64,000 nucleotides of DNA from Cryptomeria japonica (lineage: Eukaryota > Streptophyta > Pinopsida > Cupressales > Cupressaceae), in NCBI RefSeq assembly GCF_030272615.1, contig NW_026728909.1:434001-498000 (forward strand), written 5' to 3'. Below are positions 1 to 10,670 of this stretch, piece after piece. Both the position numbers and the translations under genes were made by a program. Below the pieces are notes generated by a model that searched no databases, was not told the DNA's origin, and worked only from the letters and a program-made list of their open reading frames with translations. Positions within the stretch are counted from its first letter, which is position 1, and the number at the start of each line of letters is the position of its first letter.

Positions 1-130
1 CTAGCATATAACTAAAAAGAGTTCATAATAGTATCAGAGTACTTAATCCACATGAAAACACCCAACATAAGGCATGCAGGCCTGTTTAGATAAAAGTCCA
101 TGTTAAAACTAATACTATCATCTTTTGAAA
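1..130 (-). other. AT-rich minus-strand tail (window-edge part)
   Basis: Right-hand part of the tail that is seen whole at 12131-12464. No gene is recognised. Confidence 0.4.
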
Positions 131-803
131 TCAACGCAGACCAAAAAAAAGCACCAACCCAATAGCATCCTACTCATCCTTGATGACGTTCCATTCCCGC
201 ACAAGACACTACATCAGTTCCTTCTAGATCTTAGGTTACAACATGTCCTCTTTCTGCTCCTCTTGCAGGTTGACATCCTTCATCTTTTTTGCTTTTTTCT
301 TCATCTTTCTCTATCTCAAGACAAACCCCATAACGACATTCTGCATAATTCATCAGTAATAGCACATAGGGAATTCAAGGCCTCTCCCATTAGCTGATGT
401 CCTTGCCTATATTCGTCCATCTTCGCTTTAAGGTTCATGACCTTAACTTGTAGGTTAATTATCTAGTTTTGCTATTATTTGATGCTAAAATTCTCCTCCT
501 CGGTAGGAGAGTCCTGAGAACAGGGCACCATTTCCACATCCTAAAAAAGTATTTTGAAGCAAGGATTTTTGTTTCGAATCAACCTTGTCCTCTAGAGAAT
601 CACTTAAACCCTTTGAATCCTCCTTACTGTCCTCCCCTTGTTCCTCCCCTTCCACCTGAAATTCCTCATCCTCCCCCCCTCCTCACTAGAGCTCCTGAGT
701 TGTCATCATCATCAAGGGTAAAAGCCTTTGCCGGTTCAGGGGAAACATCTTCGGTTTCAATTTGTTTTTCTTGTCTTTGGCGAGCAGATGAGCCGACCTT
801 CTT
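131..803 (-). pseudogene. Decayed acidic/coiled-coil coding remnant
   Basis: On the minus strand four open pieces follow one another in shifting frames: 803 to about 680; about 679 to 485; 462-316; 304-131. The first two join across a run of seven G (plus-strand C run 673-679), and together they read as a Ser/Asp/Glu-rich acidic stretch. The third has heptad-like spacing (begins IINLQVKVMNLKAK) and suggests a short coiled coil. The last is Lys/Glu-rich and is broken by four stops at 236-238, 224-226, 209-211 and 170-172. I do not recognise the family; it lies just downstream of the gag-protease remnant on the same strand and may belong to that element or to another one beside it. The plus-strand open frames over this stretch look like antisense shadows. 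Confidence 0.45.
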
Positions 804-901
804 TCACCAAAGTGACCCTCCTATTTCTCCTTTTCATGCAGGTTATCTTTCACCTAATCTCATAGTTCTTACAAGATGAAAAATCAGACACCAATAATAT
901 C

Positions 902-3780
902 TATAGGTCCATTGCTATTGTATCCCATCCGTCGTATGATCAGGAATCATTAACCATATTGTTGTGTTGGTATGGCCACCTCTAGAGTAGCAGCTCTGAC
1001 CTCTTCCTCATCCTTGTATAGCCAACTAAGGATGTCTTTCCCTTATGATTCATTTGCTAGTGTGCCCAATTGGATAAATTTTCCATCAAACTTGGTGATG
1101 GGTTGTGTTGATTGATGTGTCGATGCAGAAGGTTGTCCATGAGATTTTGGTGATGTTGGTAATTTTGATAGACACATGGGTTCAAAATAGTATTCTCCCA
1201 TGCCTTGATCTTTGATTTCAACTTTTGTTTGAAGTCCATGGATAAAGACTTGATTTTTTCTTGATGATGATCTAATGCTAAGGAAGCTGGAGCTTTCCTA
1301 TTGTGTGGAACTAGGCTGTCTTGAGCTGTCCCCATAGCATTGCAATGTTGAAAAGGATTATTATCGGTAGATATGGAGATTTCCTGTCCATTATATGGGA
1401 ATTTGACACACTGATGGTATGTTGAAGGCACTACTTGCATTTCATGTATCCAAGGATGACCCAATAGAATATTGTATGTTAAGTCTATGTCTAAGACTTG
1501 GCACATAGTGTCCCTTTGTATCAGTCCTACCTAAATAGGTAGTATCACTGTTCCTTTAGATGACTTGTCTTCATCATCATAGGCCTTGATGGTGATCTTT
1601 TTGTTTGGATCAATAGACTTCTCAAAGAAGCCTAATGCACGGATAAGCTTTAAAGCACATATATTGAGACCAACTCCTCCATCTATTAATACTCTTTTAA
1701 CTCGATGTTTGTAGACTAAGACTTTGATATGAAGGGGAGTGTTATGTGGATGACTCAAAGAGACATTATCATGTTGGAAAAGGTGAGTTTATGAGGCCCT
1801 GTCATATGAGCCACCATGGCTTGGAATTTTATCAATGTCCAGATCTTGAGGAATGTTTGTTTCAACCAATGCTTGTTCTAAGATATCCTTATCTTTTGGT
1901 GAGAACTTGAGCAACTCGAGTATAGATATTTGAGCAGGAGTTCTCTGTAGTTGATAAACCAAATCATATTGAGTATTGGGAATAGTGGTGGATGTTGATG
2001 TATGCCCTTTCAAGACGCATTTTTGAGCTTTGGTTGTCACATTGATTGATGCATGGTCTTGTTTGTCCTTGATTTTTATGACATTTATTTGGTTATCATC
2101 TATCAATATGTGATTGATGGTGTTGTTGTACAGGTGATTTATACAAGCTCCTCTTGTATCATTTGATGATGGAGCTCCTCCCTTCTTGTAATTTGGAAGA
2201 GGATTTTTAAAAGCATCGTGGTCACCGTTTGTTTTGAGACCATCAACCATTAAATCACCTCTATTGATCATATCCTGACCAATATTCTTAAGCCTCATGA
2301 AATCATTTGTGTGATGTCCTTTGTTTCGATGAAAATCACAAAAATACGAATCATTCCACCAAGGTGGTTTGACCTGGGGTTCAAAGTTGTTTATGGTCAG
2401 TAATGTGATAATTTTGTTCGCCAGGAGTTCTCGAAATGTCAATTCTAAGGTTTTCCCTAATGGTGTGTAGATGTGTCTATTTGGGAAAGTGTTGGTGTTA
2501 CCTCTTTGGTTTGTATTATTCCCTCAGTTAGCCTTGTTTATTGTTGTTGCCTTGGGTATTGTTATTGGTATTTGAAATTGAAGGTCCTTGATTGGTATTT
2601 TGTGGATAAGTGTTAGTGCCTTGATTAACACCCTTTTGATTTTTGTTAGATTGTGGATTACCTCATAAAGCTAATACTGGTTGTTTGGACTTCATATCAT
2701 TAGCATCAGCTCCTCCATCATTAACAATGTTTTTGTTTCTTGTCCAAAATCTTGATTTGTCTAAAGTGTTGTTGTTATTTTTATTGTTAAAGGAGTGAGT
2801 GTTGGATGAGTTAATTCCTTCCTTAAATAACTTCAATGTTCCTTTCTTGATGTAGGCTTCCTCTACTTGGATTCCATTTTCTATCAACTTGGTAAAAGCT
2901 GGTATGCATTGGAGCTTGAGTTGATAACACATCTCACTATTTAGATTGTCAATAAAGATCTCCATCTTTTCCTTTTCAGGCATGTCTCGAGGATATCTCG
3001 AAACCATACGTCTCCAACACTGAAGAAACACCATGAATGTTTCATTGCTTTTTTGTTTGGTGTTGCATACATCCAACATGGTGATTGCATCCTAAATATT
3101 ATAGGAGTATTTTGTGATAAATTTGTTTACAAACTCATCAAATGATCTGATGGGAAGTGTAAGTTTAGACAACCACTCCATTGTTTTCCCTCCCAAACTT
3201 CTTGGGAATAGTCTCATTAAGAATCATCGTGAGAAAACTCTAGGCTTATGGTACAAAATTCCCGAACATGATTGCGAGGATCACTTTTAGCATCGTATTT
3301 GTCGTACTTTCGCATATCTGAATTTGGGGGAAAAGGTATCATGTTTAATCTCCTGTCAAAGGAGTAAGGACAGATTTCATCCAAGGAGTATCGCATTGTG
3401 GTCCCTTGTTGCATGTTCTACATTTGCCTTTGCAGCATTTGGATTTGTTGTGTAAGAGTGACCATGGGTGCATTTGTATGTCGAGGGAAACCTTCCCCCT
3501 TTCATTAAGATTATCCTGAGGTCGGCCATGGTTGTGTTCGGGGGTGTTATTTTGTTCATGCATGATTTATGGGCCATGTGTTTCTTCTTCTATTTTTTGG
3601 TCTTGATAGGCATAATTTCTAGACCTTGTTCTAAAAATTCTTTCAGCGACATTCCTTAAGTTTTCGGTATTAAAATCTTTAGGAAGTGTAACTCCTTTTC
3701 TAGTTAGCATGAGCATATATTTTTCCTCGTTTGCTTCAATAAGTCTTTCCATGAGCCTTTGGAATGAGGGGTTTTCTTGA
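902..3780 (-). pseudogene. Ty3-type retrotransposon gag-protease remnant, truncated before reverse transcriptase
   Basis: Minus-strand pieces appear in the order of a plant Ty3-type polyprotein: a gag N-terminal piece (3752-3567); a second piece (3414-3217); a retrotransposon gag core with CWRRMVSRYPRDMPEKEKM (3079-2663); a Cys/His motif YFCDFHRNKGHHTND (2442-1789), where the usual last Cys position reads Phe; an aspartic-protease piece with VLIDGGVGLNIC (1758-1531); its continuation with [13 protein letters not shown] (1506-1057); and a G-patch-like MGYNSNGPI (928-902). Stops and frameshifts separate the pieces, so no gag-protease protein is made intact. Reverse transcriptase, RNase H and integrase are absent from the unit. 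Tat-like lineage is my guess from the gag Cys/His and G-patch-like motifs; Ty3-type is firmer. Confidence 0.85.
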
Positions 3781-3996
3781 CATTCTTGGAGTTGTCATTC
3801 CTAAGTCACTTTGCTCAATGATTTGAGAGAAAAGACATTGACTTGAGGGATCATGTTAGATAGAGAACAATGGAACATCCCTTGGGAAGTTGAGCTATTC
3901 AATATAGCTCCATAACTTGCACCAAGAGTCCCATTGGTGTGTGGATCTTTTGGAACCTTAATTTTACGTTTCTGTACACCACATTTCCTGCACACA
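3781..3996 (+). repeat. Inverted fragment of the LTR 3' end
   Basis: This 216-bp stretch matches, in reverse complement and with scattered differences, the inner end of the LTR at 5258-5476. It ends in CA at 3996 and is followed by a primer-binding-like TGGCGCCCACCATGGGGC at 4001-4018, mirroring the one at 5236-5253. It sits between the leader and the gag remnant, pointing the opposite way to both. Its left edge at 3781 is sharp: homology stops and gag sequence begins at once. It may be a rearranged second element or an inversion within one element. Confidence 0.75.
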
Positions 3997-4018
3997 TTTG
4001 TGGCGCCCACCATGGGGC

Positions 4019-5235
4019 CGAACCCCATTAATCTTATCATTTTTTTTGTAGGAGCAATATTGCAAGCACGTGGGAAAGCTGGTTTAGCACATTGGGACCT
4101 TTCTTTAGTGCGTAGAAACATTAGTTAGTGCTTCTAGTATACTATTTAGTGAAGACCTCTCCACTAGCACATTTAGACTTTTTGTTAGCACCTGATATTC
4201 TGGTTGTATTCTATATCATCATAACGCATTCGACAAACATAGTAGAACATTCGGTAACCATCTTAGCGCATAGAAGTCATTTTGTAGCACATTTTCATGT
4301 TTTTGTAGTGCATCTGCACGTTTCTGTAGCTCACCTGTGCAATAGTCTAATGCATAGCTCTAACAAAGGAAAACGCAAAACTGTAATCGAAGAAAGAAAA
4401 TTTTAGGCTTGTGAAGCCCACCCTCAGAATTTGATTATTTTGCTAACTGATTTTGTTCAGGTTCAAACCTTTTTCTGCAGGAGCAATAGGAGTTAGTTTA
4501 AGTTTTTCTTTTCTTTCTTTCAAAAGTTAGTTAAAAAGAACTCACCCTCTTTTTTATTGCAAAAGCTTAAAATAAACCTCATAAGTTCTTTGGGATGTTT
4601 AAAATGAACTTCATACTTTCCTTTGGTATTTAAAACAAAACTTCATCTTTTTCTTATTGCATGGGTAAAAAGAACAACAAAGAAAAAAATTTCATTCTTC
4701 CAAGTTAGGAAAACACTTCGTTCGGGTTTTAAAAGAACAACAAATTTACTTTTCAATCAACAAAGGTAAAAAGAAATTCACCTTCCTTTGGTGCCTAAAA
4801 GGATTCATTTTAATTTATTGCAAAAGTAAAAGAAACTCATCTTTATTTTGTGCAAGGAAAAAGGGAAAGTTCTCACTTATCAACTTTAATTTTGTTGACC
4901 AAAATCACGATTTCTTTTGTTGACCAGGATTTCCAATTTTTTGATAGAAAATCATTGCTATAAAAGGTTAAAAAGAACACCATACTTTTTGGAGCAAAAT
5001 CTCCAAACAGAAGTTAGCAAATCATTTCTTTGAAAGGTTAAAAAGAACACTTGAGTGCCTTGTCTCGAAAGTGGAAAGTATATGCTCTCCCCTTAATTGG
5101 GTGACCAAAATGCCAAACCACTCTTTCATGCTTTCTTCATTTCAAGCAGTTAAATCGTTTAGCAAGCCTGTCATCCCGAGTTTCTCTTAGAGTGCCATTT
5201 AAATGGTCGGTGAGAAGGGAATGACCTAATTTCGA
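4019..5235. other. Retrotransposon leader region between two facing primer-binding-like sites
   Basis: No gene is supported. The left third (about 4075-4365) is built from loosely repeated short words around TAGCACAT and TAGTGCAT. The middle and right (about 4520-5060) carry a recurring TAAAAAGAAC-type word, often written GGTTAAAAAGAACAC. Two similar phrases around GCAGGAGCAAT/GTAGGAGCAAT lie near 4050 and 4480. The right end, next to 5236, reads on the minus strand as sequence just downstream of a primer-binding site. Untranslated leader of the minus-strand element is the simplest reading. Confidence 0.5.
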
Positions 5236-5253
5236 GCCCCATGGTGGGTGCCA
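5236..5253 (-). other. Primer-binding-like site
   Basis: The minus strand reads TGGCACCCACCATGGGGC, starting four bases after the LTR end (…ACA at 5258). Position and the leading TGG are as expected for a tRNA-primed Ty3-type element. The tRNA was not identified. Copies lie at 17570-17587, 29904-29921, 42238-42255 and 54572-54589. Confidence 0.6.
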
Positions 5254-5257
5254 GAAA

Positions 5258-6685
5258 TGTTTGTGGGAAATGCAGTGGTGTACAAAAACATAAAATTCAG
5301 GTTCCAAAAGATCCACACACCAATGGGACTCTTGGTGCAAGTTATGAAGCTATATTGAATAGCTCAACTTCCCAAGGGATGTTCCATTGTTCTCTATCTC
5401 ACAGGATCCCTCAAGTCAATGTCTTTTCTCTCAAATCACGGAGCAAAGTGACTTAGGAATAACAACTCCAAGAATGGGTGATGTTTGATTAATTTACCAT
5501 GATTTCATTCCTAGATATGTATGATATTGAATCTATGATGATTTTAAACTAGTATGAATTTTATGTTATGATAAAGATTAGCAATCCTCTCCTAACAATA
5601 TATACTAGTCTAACATGGATATGCTATGATATTTAAAATTACTTCTAAAATGCTATTAAGATGATTTTATCAAAGAGAGGCTAAATGCTCAGTAAAATGA
5701 CTATAGATTACATGCATGAAACTTGGATATCTCAAAATGAGAGAATGAGAGCTCTATTTATAGGGAAAATAGGGAAATGGATGGTCAAGATTGGATAATC
5801 TTAACAAGGGCCAGGATTGAAAGTTATCAATCCATGTTTACAATTCTCACCAATGAAATGGTGACAATTGTCAACAAGAGGTTGCTTGAGAGGAGATGAA
5901 ATAATAATTAAATGCTTGAGAAGACATGATGGTTACCTTAGGAGCTAAGGGTTAATGTTAGGTTAGGGTTATCCATTGGATAAAGCTTTTACCCAAGCAG
6001 TAAACTCTTGTGCAAGGGTTAAAGGGATAACCAAAGTTAAAGCCATGAATGTTTTATGAGACCCTTGGGTTAGATGAGGGTTGAGTTAGAGAGAAAGTCT
6101 CTAGCCATGAAAGAAGGTTGAGTTAACCATTAATGGTTATGAAGACTTTGAGGGTTAACTTGTTGAGGACATAAAGCCTTTAATAGTTATTGAAGACTTT
6201 GAGGGTTTGAGAAGTGACTTCCCTTTTCTTAGGGATGTGACAATAATTAGGAGATGGATTAGGCTAAATTAGAATTGATTAGAATAATCTAGAAGGGGTT
6301 TAGGGAGGCAAGTGGGAGATGTAGGAAAATGGAAGTGGAGGAAAAAGGAATTTAATTAAAATAAAACTACTTTATTTCAATCAAATAGATGCAACTTGCA
6401 TAAATACAAGTGAGGGATTTAAATAAATAAATTAGAATTATTTATTTGCAAGGATTAATTTAATTAAATGTAAGTTTAATTAAAAGGGGAGAAGGGGGAA
6501 TTTAATTAAATAAAGTAATTTATTTAATCAAAGGCTAGAAAAGGCTTAGGTGAACTTAATTAAATAAATTGAGTAATTCATTTAATCAAATAGATGAATA
6601 TAAAGAATTTAATTAAATAGAAGAATGAGATTAAAATAAATATTAAATATTCATTTAGGAAAGTGGTCAGATTTATACGTCTACA
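5258..6685 (-). mobile_element. LTR of the minus-strand Ty3-type element
   Basis: On the minus strand the repeat begins TGTAGACGTATAAATCTG at 6685 and ends ACA at 5258, so it has TG…CA ends and is 1,428 bp long. It is followed by a primer-binding-like site. A promoter TATA box, CTATAAATAG, lies on the minus strand with its core at 5755-5762. The part before it (about 6340-6640) repeats TTTAATTAAAT-type words several times. There is no second LTR in direct orientation in the unit, so the outer boundary rests on sequence form; the inner end is supported by the inverted fragment at 3781-3996. No target-site duplication could be tested because the element's 3' end is missing. Confidence 0.7.
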
Positions 6686-7689
6686 ATAATTACTATCATA
6701 TCACCAATAATGTGATAAAGGCAATTTGTATGTAATATATAGTTACGGAAAAATTTCTCCCATCTTATTATTATAGTTTAAAAATTTTAAATATGTGTAT
6801 ATCCATGCAAATTTATTAGAATCCACTATTATGGATTGAGTTGATACAATATGTATTGGAAAGTAGATTAGTTTTGTGTTGAGTATATTTATTTATTAAT
6901 TCTTACTCTATCTTATTAGCACCATATGTCCTTGTCACATCAAAGAGTGACATATCTTACTACAAACATAAAATAAATACATAATGAATACATATTTCAA
7001 AATTAGAAATATATAACAACTTTCAACTAAAAAATATAAAATTAATTTCAAGTAAAATGAAATAATCTTTCCAAATAAAATAACTCATAACATTTAAATA
7101 AAAATAAGAACAAGAAAAAAAAAATGTCAAGTAATATAATTTTAATTATTGTAAAGTAATTTGGCTCATGGGTTCCTTTCCCTATTGAGGTGGTTGGAGA
7201 TAGGGTGAAGAACTGATAGTGCTAAGTGCAAAAGTGTGTGGACTTCTTAAAGGCCTCCATTAATGTAGTGAGTCTAGATCATGTCAACTCGTCCTTTGCA
7301 TTCACAAACAACCAAAAACCTAATCAAGATATTCCAAAAGGTAATAATGTGAAAATTGAAACTTAGTTTCTCTAGTATGTTTAGTTTGAATGTAAAGCTG
7401 ATAAGAGATATTGGATGTAGCTACTATGTAGGATTTTGTCTACGTAAGTAAGAGTAGAGATGCATTCTGGCCCTATTTTAGATTTGTTATTTAATTGAAA
7501 AATTTTCAATTTTTAATATATATGGAATGCAACACCCAAAAGTAGCTAGTTTACAAAAAAATCAATTGTGACTCAAAATTTTATTTGATGAATGTAAATA
7601 ATCTATATTTTAAAATTAAGATTTATAATTCAAAACAAGTAAATATCTGTACTATTTGAATATATATATATATTTAATATATTAGAACT
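6686..7689. other. AT-rich stretch without a recognised gene
   Basis: Lies between the LTR and the minus-strand thaumatin-like gene's 3' arm. It has no credible reading frame. A short alternating TA run (about 7661-7672) lies near its right end. Confidence 0.6.
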
Positions 7690-7943
7690 TAAAATGTTAA
7701 AAAGATAACTGCATATGGATTAGCTTTTCCTCATTACCCATTAAAATACCGATGGAATTTTATTTACAATAAACTGTGATACTTGGAAACTGGCATGTAT
7801 ACCTTACACCAACCGATGGCTTATTTACATGACTCTACCAAATGATAGTTTATGCCACCATATATCAGATACTAAATACACGGGTGATAAGATCATAGCT
7901 GATTATTTGGAGGTTATAATGACTATGATGATCCTATATATAT

Positions 7944-8738
7944 CTAGGGACAGAATACAATACTATAGTCGGTGGTACCAGAGGGGCAGGTGAAAGTGCT
8001 GGAAGAATCGTCCTTAGCATAACTGTATGCCTGTGGGCACTGGTTCTTGAACATCATCGAGTAGTTTGTGGCGGGGCAGTTCTTGACATAGGAACCTCTG
8101 CAGCAATACTGGTCAGTTTGAAAGACAGTACAGGCACTATTGCATCCACCATTCACCTTCAATTCAGCAGGGCAAGCAGCATTCACGTCGGCTTTGCATG
8201 CAGGGGCAGTGCACTGTCCATTTGTAGGATTGATGGAGAGAGGAACGTTGAAGCCGTCAACCAGGGAGACATCGTAGAAGTCCTGGTTGCCATCTCCATT
8301 TAGGGTGTACTCGACCAGCGTGGTCGGAACGCCCCCCGAGACTTGGCAGCTCAGTTGGCCGTTGCAGTCACCAGTTTGACAGGTTCCTCGGCCGCTCGCA
8401 TCGAAAGAACAGCCAGTTCGGCCCCAGAATCTTGCCGCCTTTGTCCCTGCCGGCACATCGACGGTCCATGTCTGACCTTGGTCAAGCTGCTGCCCTCCTC
8501 CTGGTAGTCCTGCCGCCCAAACTGTGTACCCGCACTGGTTTCGTATATCAAACTTAACTGCCCACGCCTCTGCAACAAAACATACACACACAAAAATTAT
8601 CGTAAGGCCTAGAGAGATGTATATACCATTCAACAACCTACAACACGTATTATTTTACCAACACATCTTACGTTGCATATGTAAAGATATGGCCAGTCCA
8701 GCCACAAGAACAAGCGCAAGATCTGATACCATCGCCAT
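7944..8738 (-). CDS. Thaumatin-like protein (PR-5), complete type, copy 1
   Basis: Secreted PR-5 defence protein of the thaumatin fold, resembling the conifer pollen allergens Jun a 3/Cup a 3/Cry j 3; family members act mainly outside the cell and many are antifungal or bind glucan. Exon 1 is 8672-8738 (67 bp), the intron is 8570-8671 (102 bp, GTAAGA…TTGCAG) and exon 2 is 7944-8569; the product is 230 residues. I chose the ATG at 8738 because it matches the other paralogue base for base around the start and gives a signal peptide (residues 1-26, ending QAWA before VKF). A start at 8636 would lie in the intron. All 16 family cysteines are present, the thaumatin signature [16 protein letters not shown] spans 82-97, and NYS at 191 is a glycosylation sequon. 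The cleft acids Glu109, Asp119 and Asp122 are visible, but the usual cleft Arg is not. A poly(A) signal AATAAA lies at 7759-7764. Confidence 0.93.
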
Positions 8739-8985
8739 TATACCGTCTGAATTGAACGATTGAATGAAGATAGATAGATTGGGTATATGAGGAGGGATTA
8801 TTCATTTATATAGAAAAAGATCGCTCCGCCGGTCATGAAGGAAGCAACAGAGGAAGGACCCGGCATGAGAAGGCTAGTATCGTACGCATTCCGGTTACAG
8901 AATTCAAGCTTGCATTTATAACATGACTTGACTTCAGGTAAGAGCTGCCCAGTTTCCAACCGTAAGGGTCATCAATATTCAGATA
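8739..8985 (-). promoter_or_regulatory. Promoter of the minus-strand thaumatin-like gene
   Basis: TATATAAA lies on the minus strand at 8805-8812, about 67 bp before the start codon. Upstream is one copy of a module shared with the other gene, recognisable by GGAAACTGGGCAGC, CCTGAAGTCAAGTCATG and CCGGGTCC. Copies lie at 21073-21319, 33407-33653, 45741-45987 and 58075-58321. Confidence 0.65.
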
Positions 8986-9983
8986 ATAGCTGTAATATTA
9001 AAGACAACCAAGTTTCACAACAAATCAAACCAACAAAACATAAATAGCCATATGATATGGGAAAAAAAGGATGTTGGATTTAGTTTCATTGAACTTTAAC
9101 TCTAAAGTAGCCAAATAAATATATAAGGACTTCCTAAAGTTTATTTTTTTATTTATTTTTGTAGCCCCCACCAATATTGTATAATAGACAAATTAGATAT
9201 GGGACTGAGCATTAAGACTTCTATTTGAAGACCAACCCTAGATAACACCCTTGGCCCTTCAACTATTAATAAATAATTTAGAGCCAACTACCTTAAGAAT
9301 AAATATATAACGGGGTGAAGGACTCCCTTGTAAGATAAAATAGGACAAGAATGAAATATTGAAAAAAGAATTTAATATGATCTAACAAATATATTTTTCA
9401 AATTACCAATATAAACCTGTAAATTGGGAAAGAAATCTAGACTCCTAAAGAGGAATTGCTTATCTACAAAGAGAAAATATTCTCAAGGAGTTTCAAGCCT
9501 TTTGCAAATAGGGAAGGGTTGCAAAGAAGATGTAAGGGAGTTTAGATTACTTTCTTAGAATTTCTTAGTCATAGTTAAAATTTTATGTATGATTACTTAT
9601 TTTTAATCTCATTGTTTGAAACTAAGTATATACAAAGAAAAAAAATCCTAAAATAATCATAAAAAAAATCTCTGACTAGAAAATTTTAAATATTTAGAAA
9701 ATATAGTTGTCCTTTTAGATTTGCAAATTTCTAAAAAAAACTTGTTCCCCTAGACCTAATCGACATTTCAAGATATTCTTATTTCACTATTGATAATAAT
9801 TTAGTCTATTTTTTTAAATCATAAGTTCATATTCCACTACTTATTTAACATTTTTATTTGAAAGCAAATAATACCTATTTAAAAATTAAACCAATTTTTT
9901 GAAATTATTATAATATTAGTTACAAAAGTCAATTAAAATGTATATTTTTCAAATATTAAATTTTAAACTATTGATATGTTGAG
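8986..9983. other. AT-rich intergenic stretch without a recognised gene
   Basis: Central spacer of the inverted duplication. It contains many short A/T runs and no credible frame. I see no element ends or RNA gene in it. Confidence 0.55.
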
Positions 9984-10428
9984 TATTAATTAATAAGTTG
10001 TAATCTCACTTTTAATTATCGACAAACTTGAAAAATTTATAAATACATTAATAAACATAAAATTTTAAAAATAGATTGAGAAACATTCATAAGAAAACAA
10101 AGTATATAATTTAGAAAAATGGATCAATCAAACAAAATATCAAGTTTAACCAAAAGAAATTGTAAGCTTTTCCAATTTGATTCTATGAACTTAACATCTT
10201 CTTCAAATAATTTTTCTACAGTTTTTTGTTTGAACATTATTTATTAATAAATTGTATTCTCACTTTTAATTACTAATAAACTTAAATAAATTTATAAATA
10301 CATTAATAAGAATAAATTTAAAAAATAGATTTAAAAACATTTATAAGAAAACAAAATATATAATTTTTAAAAAGTGGGTCAATCAAACAAAATATCAAGT
10401 TTAAGCAAAAGAAATTCTATGAAGTTAA
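9984..10428. repeat. Imperfect direct repeat, period 254 bp
   Basis: Two AT-rich stretches, roughly 9984-10165 and 10238-10415, run in parallel with the same order of words (TCTCACTTTTAATTA, TTTATAAATACATTAATAA, CAAACAAAATATCAAGTTTA), offset by 254 bp. A local tandem duplication is the simplest explanation. Site 10281, one of the alternating odd/even sites, is inside it (C here). Confidence 0.7.
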
Positions 10429-10670
10429 AATCTTTATCAAGATAATTTTACATCTTCCGATTTGATTCTTAGGCTACCTTGGCTTTTCAAGTCACTGAAA
10501 TAGTTAGGATCAAAAACTGGCCAGCTGTTACCTAGAGTCATTTCATGTATTCAATGCAGGTTTGAGTTCTGATAAACCAGGGCTCTCGTAGCATCCACGG
10601 CTTCTCAGCCGGGTCCATGCTAGTTTGCTTCCTTCTGAAGTTATTACGGTCGGAAACTGGGCAGCGGTTA

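Larger units (their letters stand above)
7690..8985 (-). repeat. Inverted gene duplication, left arm
   Basis: Homologous in reverse complement to about 10640-12130. Similarity runs from the 3' flank (shared word around GTATCTGATATATGGTGGCA) through both exons and the intron to the promoter (shared CCTGAAGTCAAGTCATG). Homology fades near the coordinates given; the edges are estimates. The arms hold the two divergent thaumatin-like genes with about 1.6 kb between them. Confidence 0.8.

Noticed and set aside
125-397. 90-codon plus-strand open frame
   Set aside because: Opposite strand of the coiled-coil and K/E-rich remnant; no independent support.
469-879. 136-codon plus-strand open frame
   Set aside because: Antisense to the acidic minus-strand remnant; its proline-rich look mirrors the Asp/Glu/Gly codons of the other strand.
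5241-5456. 71-codon plus-strand frame similar to the minus-strand frame at 3801-4121
   Set aside because: The similarity is explained by the inverted LTR-end repeat, not by a protein gene; the ATG lies in the primer-binding-like site.
5945-5975. Telomere-like GTTAGGTTAGGGTT
   Set aside because: Only one or two degenerate units, inside the LTR; not a telomeric or interstitial telomere tract.
7655-7675. TA dinucleotide run
   Set aside because: Too short to be notable, and the same length in every copy.
7944-8636. Single-exon thaumatin-like frame starting at 8636, and the matching frame from 11240
   Set aside because: Both starts lie in the intron. The spliced model restores a signal peptide that matches between paralogues and keeps donor and acceptor consensus.
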